64,000 nt of DNA from JBBQSN01 sp963825505 (lineage in GTDB: Bacteria > Actinomycetota > Actinomycetes > Actinomycetales > CAWJMD01), in the NCBI GenBank assembly GCA_963825505.1, contig CAWGTL010000004.1, forward strand, positions 124,001 through 188,000, read 5' to 3'. This document shows positions 61,370 to 64,000 of this stretch, one piece after another. A model generated the notes under the pieces. That model saw only the letters and a program-made list of their open reading frames with translations, ran no database searches and had not been told where the DNA came from. Numbering within the stretch: the stretch's first letter is position 1; the number at the start of each line of letters is the position of its first letter. The position numbers were made by a program, and so were the translations under genes.

Positions 61370-62767
61370 TCACGCCTCCGGGGACACCGGGACCTGCGAC
61401 GACGACGGCGACGGCGCCGTGTCGTCGGCCACCGGGACGTCGGCCACCGGGAGCTCGGCCTTGGCGGCGGTGAAGCCGGCCTCGAGGTCGGCGAGGATGT
61501 CGTCGACGTGCTCCAGCCCCACGGCCAGGCGCACCAGCCCGGGGGTCACCCCCGCCGCGGCCTGCTCCTCGACGGTGAGCTGGCTGTGCGTCGTGGACGC
61601 CGGGTGGATCACCAGCGAGCGCACGTCGCCGATGTTGGCCACGTGGCTGTGCAGGGTGAGCCCGTCGACGAACCGCTTCGCCGCCTCGGCGCCGCCGTCG
61701 ATGTCGAAGGCCAGCACCGCTCCGGCGCCGCGCGGGGCGTACTTGTCCGCCTGCGCCTTCCACGGGCTGGAGGCCAGCCCCGCGTACGCGACCGAGCGCA
61801 CCTCGTCACGCGCCTCCAGCCAGGTGGCCACCGCCGTGGCGTTCTGGACGTGCCGCTCGATCCGCAGACTGAGCGTCTCCAGCCCCTGGGCGATGAGGAA
61901 GGCGTTGAACGGCGAGGCGGCGGGTCCGAGGTCGCGCAGCAGCTGGACCCGGGCCTTGAGGATGTAGGCGAGGTTCGCACCGAGGGCGCTTCCGACGCCG
62001 AGGTCCTTGCCGTAGGTGAGGCCGTGATAGCTCGGGTCCGGGGTGTTGTACTGCGGGAACCGGTCGGCGTGCTGCGCGAAGTCGAACGTCCCGCCGTCGA
62101 CGATGACGCCGGCGATCGCGGTGCCGTGGCCGCCGAGGTACTTCGTGGCCGAGTGCACCACCACGTCGGCCCCCCACTCCAGCGGGCGGATGAGGTACGG
62201 CGTGGCGACGGTGTTGTCGACCACCAGCGGCACGCCGATCTCGTGCGCCACCGCTGCCACGCCCTCGATGTCGAGCACGTCCTGCTTGGGGTTCGAGATC
62301 GTCTCCGCGAAGAACGCCTTGGTGTTCTCGCGCGCGGCGGCGCGCCAGGAGTCCAGGTCGTCCGGGTCCTCGACGAACGTGGTCGTGATGCCGAGCTTCG
62401 GGAGCGTGTGGTGCAGCAGGTTGTACGTGCCGCCGTACAGGCTCGGGCTCGCCACGATGTGGTCGCCCGCTTCTGCCAGGTTGAGCAGCGCGATGGTCTC
62501 GGCCGACTGGCCGGACGCCAGCAGCAGCGCGCCCACGCCGCCCTCGAGGTCGGCGATCCGCTGCTCCACCACGTCCGTGGTCGGGTTCATCAGCCGGGTG
62601 TAGATGTTGCCGAACTCGCCCAGGGCGAACAGGTTCTCGGCGTGACGGGTGTCGTCGAAGACGTACGAGGTGGTCTGGTAGATCGGCAGCGCGCGGGCGT
62701 TCGTGGTGGGGTCGGCGGCCTGGCCGGCGTGGATCTGACGGGTCTCGAAGGACCATCCGGTGCTCAT
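61370..62767 (-). CDS. metY: O-acetylhomoserine sulfhydrylase
   Basis: A 465-residue PLP enzyme of the Cys/Met-metabolism family. It makes homocysteine from O-acetylhomoserine and sulfide. The PLP lysine is in HSATKYLGGHGT; other marks are the opening STGWSFETRQIHAGQAADPT, YTRLMNPTTDVVEQRIADLE and the HPASTTHSQL C-terminal motif. ATG 62767 has AGGAGGCACGAG before it. It is the first gene after the SAM-IV riboswitch, with metX 6 bases downstream of its stop. Confidence 0.96.
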   Translation of the reverse strand: MSTGWSFETRQIHAGQAADPTTNARALPIYQTTSYVFDDTRHAENLFALGEFGNIYTRLMNPTTDVVEQRIADLEGGVGALLLASGQSAETIALLNLAEAGDHIVASPSLYGGTYNLLHHTLPKLGITTTFVEDPDDLDSWRAAARENTKAFFAETISNPKQDVLDIEGVAAVAHEIGVPLVVDNTVATPYLIRPLEWGADVVVHSATKYLGGHGTAIAGVIVDGGTFDFAQHADRFPQYNTPDPSYHGLTYGKDLGVGSALGANLAYILKARVQLLRDLGPAASPFNAFLIAQGLETLSLRIERHVQNATAVATWLEARDEVRSVAYAGLASSPWKAQADKYAPRGAGAVLAFDIDGGAEAAKRFVDGLTLHSHVANIGDVRSLVIHPASTTHSQLTVEEQAAAGVTPGLVRLAVGLEHVDDILADLEAGFTAAKAELPVADVPVADDTAPSPSSSQVPVSPEA

Positions 62768-63043
62768 GTGCTCGTGCCTCCTGCGGTCTCGGGTGCGGCG
62801 GAGCCGTCCTGGGCCCGGGGGCGCTGGTGCGACCGGGGCCGGAGGTGCCGCTGGGGGTGTCGTGCTCGGGGGTGGTGCTGGGGGGTGGTGCTCGAAGAGG
62901 TGCCGCGACGTGGCGGCGTGGCCAGGACGGCCGGCGGGACGGTGGGCGCGGACGCGGACCGGTCCCGCAGGGACCTCAGCGGCGACAGCGACGGTGCATG
63001 GCGGGGTGCCTCCAGCTCGTGGGGCCCACCTGCCGGGCCCGCG
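62768..63043. other. leader region of the metYX message
   Basis: About 275 bases between the riboswitch and metY. Very G-rich on the plus strand. I see no supported gene; it is probably the expression platform and leader of the metYX transcript. Confidence 0.5.
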
Positions 63044-63149
63044 CTTGCCCGCCGACGACGCCGACGGGCCGGGTCATCACCCGGGGCACCCCACCGCGGA
63101 GGAGGGTTGCCGGCCAGCGAGCCGGGGCTTGGCGCTGGCGCTCATGACC
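63044..63149 (-). promoter_or_regulatory. SAM-IV riboswitch
   Basis: Read on the minus strand, GGTCATGAGCGCCAGCG opens the motif and ATGACC closes P1 (63149-63072). Between are the conserved CAAGCCCCGGC, CTGGCCGGCAACCCTCC and GCGGTGGGGTGCC blocks, the SAM-binding core shared by SAM-I/IV. A 5-bp GCCCG/CGGGC hairpin (63069-63047) after P1 fits the extra SAM-IV helix. Known for actinobacterial methionine genes; here it should shut off metY-metX when SAM is plentiful. Confidence 0.88.
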
Positions 63150-63156
63150 TGCGTCC

Positions 63157-63186
63157 AGGGTAGGCAGGCCCTGCGACCAGCGGCAA
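63157..63186 (-). promoter_or_regulatory. promoter of the metYX operon
   Basis: TACCCT (63162-63157) and TTGCCG (63186-63181) on the minus strand with an 18-base spacer lie just upstream of the riboswitch start. The -35 is a weak match. Confidence 0.45.
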
Positions 63187-63197
63187 GACGTCCCGCC

Positions 63198-63240
63198 GCC
63201 GTCTCACTTTCCGAGACGGCGTGTGCAGCATCCGAGACGA
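63198..63240. promoter_or_regulatory. GTCTC/GAGAC inverted repeat, possible operator
   Basis: GCCGTCTC and GAGACGGC form an 8-bp inverted repeat with 7-base spacer (63198-63220). A further CCGAGACG copy follows at 63232-63239. They lie immediately upstream of the metYX promoter and overlap the end of the DUF4192 gene region, suggesting a regulator of methionine genes in addition to the riboswitch. Confidence 0.5.
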
Positions 63241-64000
63241 TCAGCCCGGTCGCTCCCCCGGCGGCACCGACCGCAGCACGGCCCGCCGCTGCGCCCGGAC
63301 CCAACCGGGTGGGGTGGCGGCCCGGAGCGCCTGGTGCACGAGCAGCGCCAGCGAGTGGTCGCGCCGGCTGCGCAGCGCGAGCTCGGACAGGTCGAGCCCC
63401 TGGGCGCCGTCGCCCTGCCACCAGGCCACCCAGGCCATCACGGCCAGCGGGTCGGCACGGCGGGGCCCCTGGGCGTACCGGGCCAGCAGCGCCAGCGCGC
63501 GCGAGGCGGCGACCAGCTGGTCGCGGTCCGGCGAGGGCACGGGTCCCTCGCCCGTGACGTCGAAGAGCGCGTCGAGCGCGTCGCCCGCCCCGGTGCCGCC
63601 GGTGAGCACCAGCTCCTCCGCCGCGGCCCGCCCGTCCGGGGTGCAGGTCAGCACCACCGCGTCGCGGACGACCGGCTCGCCCAGACCCACCAGCGCCAGG
63701 GCCAGGTCGCGCTCCTCGGCGACGGCCGGTGCGCCGACGACCCGCAGCCAGGCGTGCAGGCAGGCGACCCGGGCCGACGGCCCGTGCGGCACCGGGGTGC
63801 GTCGCACGCGTGCCGCCACCCGCCGGCGCACCGCGGGAGCCACCGGCCGCAGGTCGGGCAGCAGCTCGGACCTGCTCGCCGCGGGGCTCACCCCGAGCGC
63901 GACCATCTGCGCGCTCACGGTGGCGGACTGCAGGTCGGACACGGGCCAGCCGTCCGGCGGGCAGCACCCCTGGCCCGCGCACAGCAGCGACCGGAACCTG
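63241..64000 (-). CDS. DUF4192 protein (5' end outside window)
   Basis: The frame is open to the right edge, so the protein starts beyond the window; about 252 residues are visible. The DUF4192 pattern GCCPPDGWPVSDLQSATVSA is followed by Arg-rich helices and an Ala/Leu-rich C-terminus with MAWVAWWQGDGAQGLDLSEL. Function unknown, common in actinobacteria. An internal GTG at 63942 exists but would drop the conserved cysteine motif. Confidence 0.85.
   Translation of the reverse strand, partial: RFRSLLCAGQGCCPPDGWPVSDLQSATVSAQMVALGVSPAASRSELLPDLRPVAPAVRRRVAARVRRTPVPHGPSARVACLHAWLRVVGAPAVAEERDLALALVGLGEPVVRDAVVLTCTPDGRAAAEELVLTGGTGAGDALDALFDVTGEGPVPSPDRDQLVAASRALALLARYAQGPRRADPLAVMAWVAWWQGDGAQGLDLSELALRSRRDHSLALLVHQALRAATPPGWVRAQRRAVLRSVPPGERPG

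Overview
The window is about 64 kb of very GC-rich chromosomal DNA with actinobacterial coding style: frequent GTG starts, ATGA/GTGA gene overlaps and strong G/C bias at third codon positions. Gene content points to the order Propionibacteriales, probably a Nocardioides/Aeromicrobium-like genus; that rank is inference. The order sigA - parE - parC - sepH - ferrochelatase/suhB - DUF4193 - DUF3093 - dut - DUF3710 - OB-fold - DUF3159 - trkA pair - APC permease - RNA methyltransferase - acnA - dxs follows a core block also known in Streptomyces and, in part, in Mycobacterium tuberculosis (Rv2682c-Rv2703). I see no prophage, CRISPR array, insertion sequence, tRNA, rRNA or biosynthetic cluster.

Layout. 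(1) 1-7.4 kb: a PucR-type regulator, an alpha/beta hydrolase and a five-gene branched-chain amino acid (liv) ABC transporter operon broken by roughly 25 single-base frameshifts. (2) 7.6-13.1 kb: an orphan protein, an OmpR/histidine-kinase pair, a small secreted protein and dxs. (3) 13.2-21.5 kb: a sugar module with a ROK regulator, a glycogen-debranching-type enzyme, a divergent LacI regulator with a 20-bp operator, and an ABC importer (binding protein plus two permeases, no ATPase). (4) 21.5-29.4 kb: aconitase with a near-ideal promoter overlapped by a perfect 22-bp palindrome, a TrmA/RumA-like methyltransferase, and a probable potassium module (KimA-like permease plus two TrkA proteins). (5) 29.4-43.4 kb: conserved actinobacterial genes for dUTP hydrolysis, haem synthesis, inositol phosphate hydrolysis, SepH, thymidine kinase, a phosphodiesterase and a Pat-like acetyltransferase. 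(6) 43.5-54 kb: nitroreductase, a Tat-exported (alpha/alpha)-barrel protein under a CebR-like operator, topoisomerase IV (parC and parE), acetyltransferases and an APC transporter. (7) 54-64 kb: DUF7455, membrane proteins, the principal sigma factor, a Usp, a Nudix hydrolase, and metY-metX behind a SAM-IV riboswitch, ending in a DUF4192 gene cut by the window edge.

How the genes work together. The two sugar loci look locally controlled: GDE and ABC importer by the divergent LacI protein, the Tat-exported barrel protein by a CebR-like site. Methionine synthesis is controlled by SAM through the riboswitch. Aconitase is probably controlled by a MarR-type repressor. The potassium genes sit together.

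A recurring feature is sequence quality. Besides the liv patch there are single +1 shifts in sigA, metX, the debranching enzyme and the Tat-exported protein. Because sigA is normally essential and the liv gene junctions remain perfect, I read these mainly as consensus errors, not gene death. The most informative new observations are regulatory. I do not see a clearly new multi-gene system and do not claim one.
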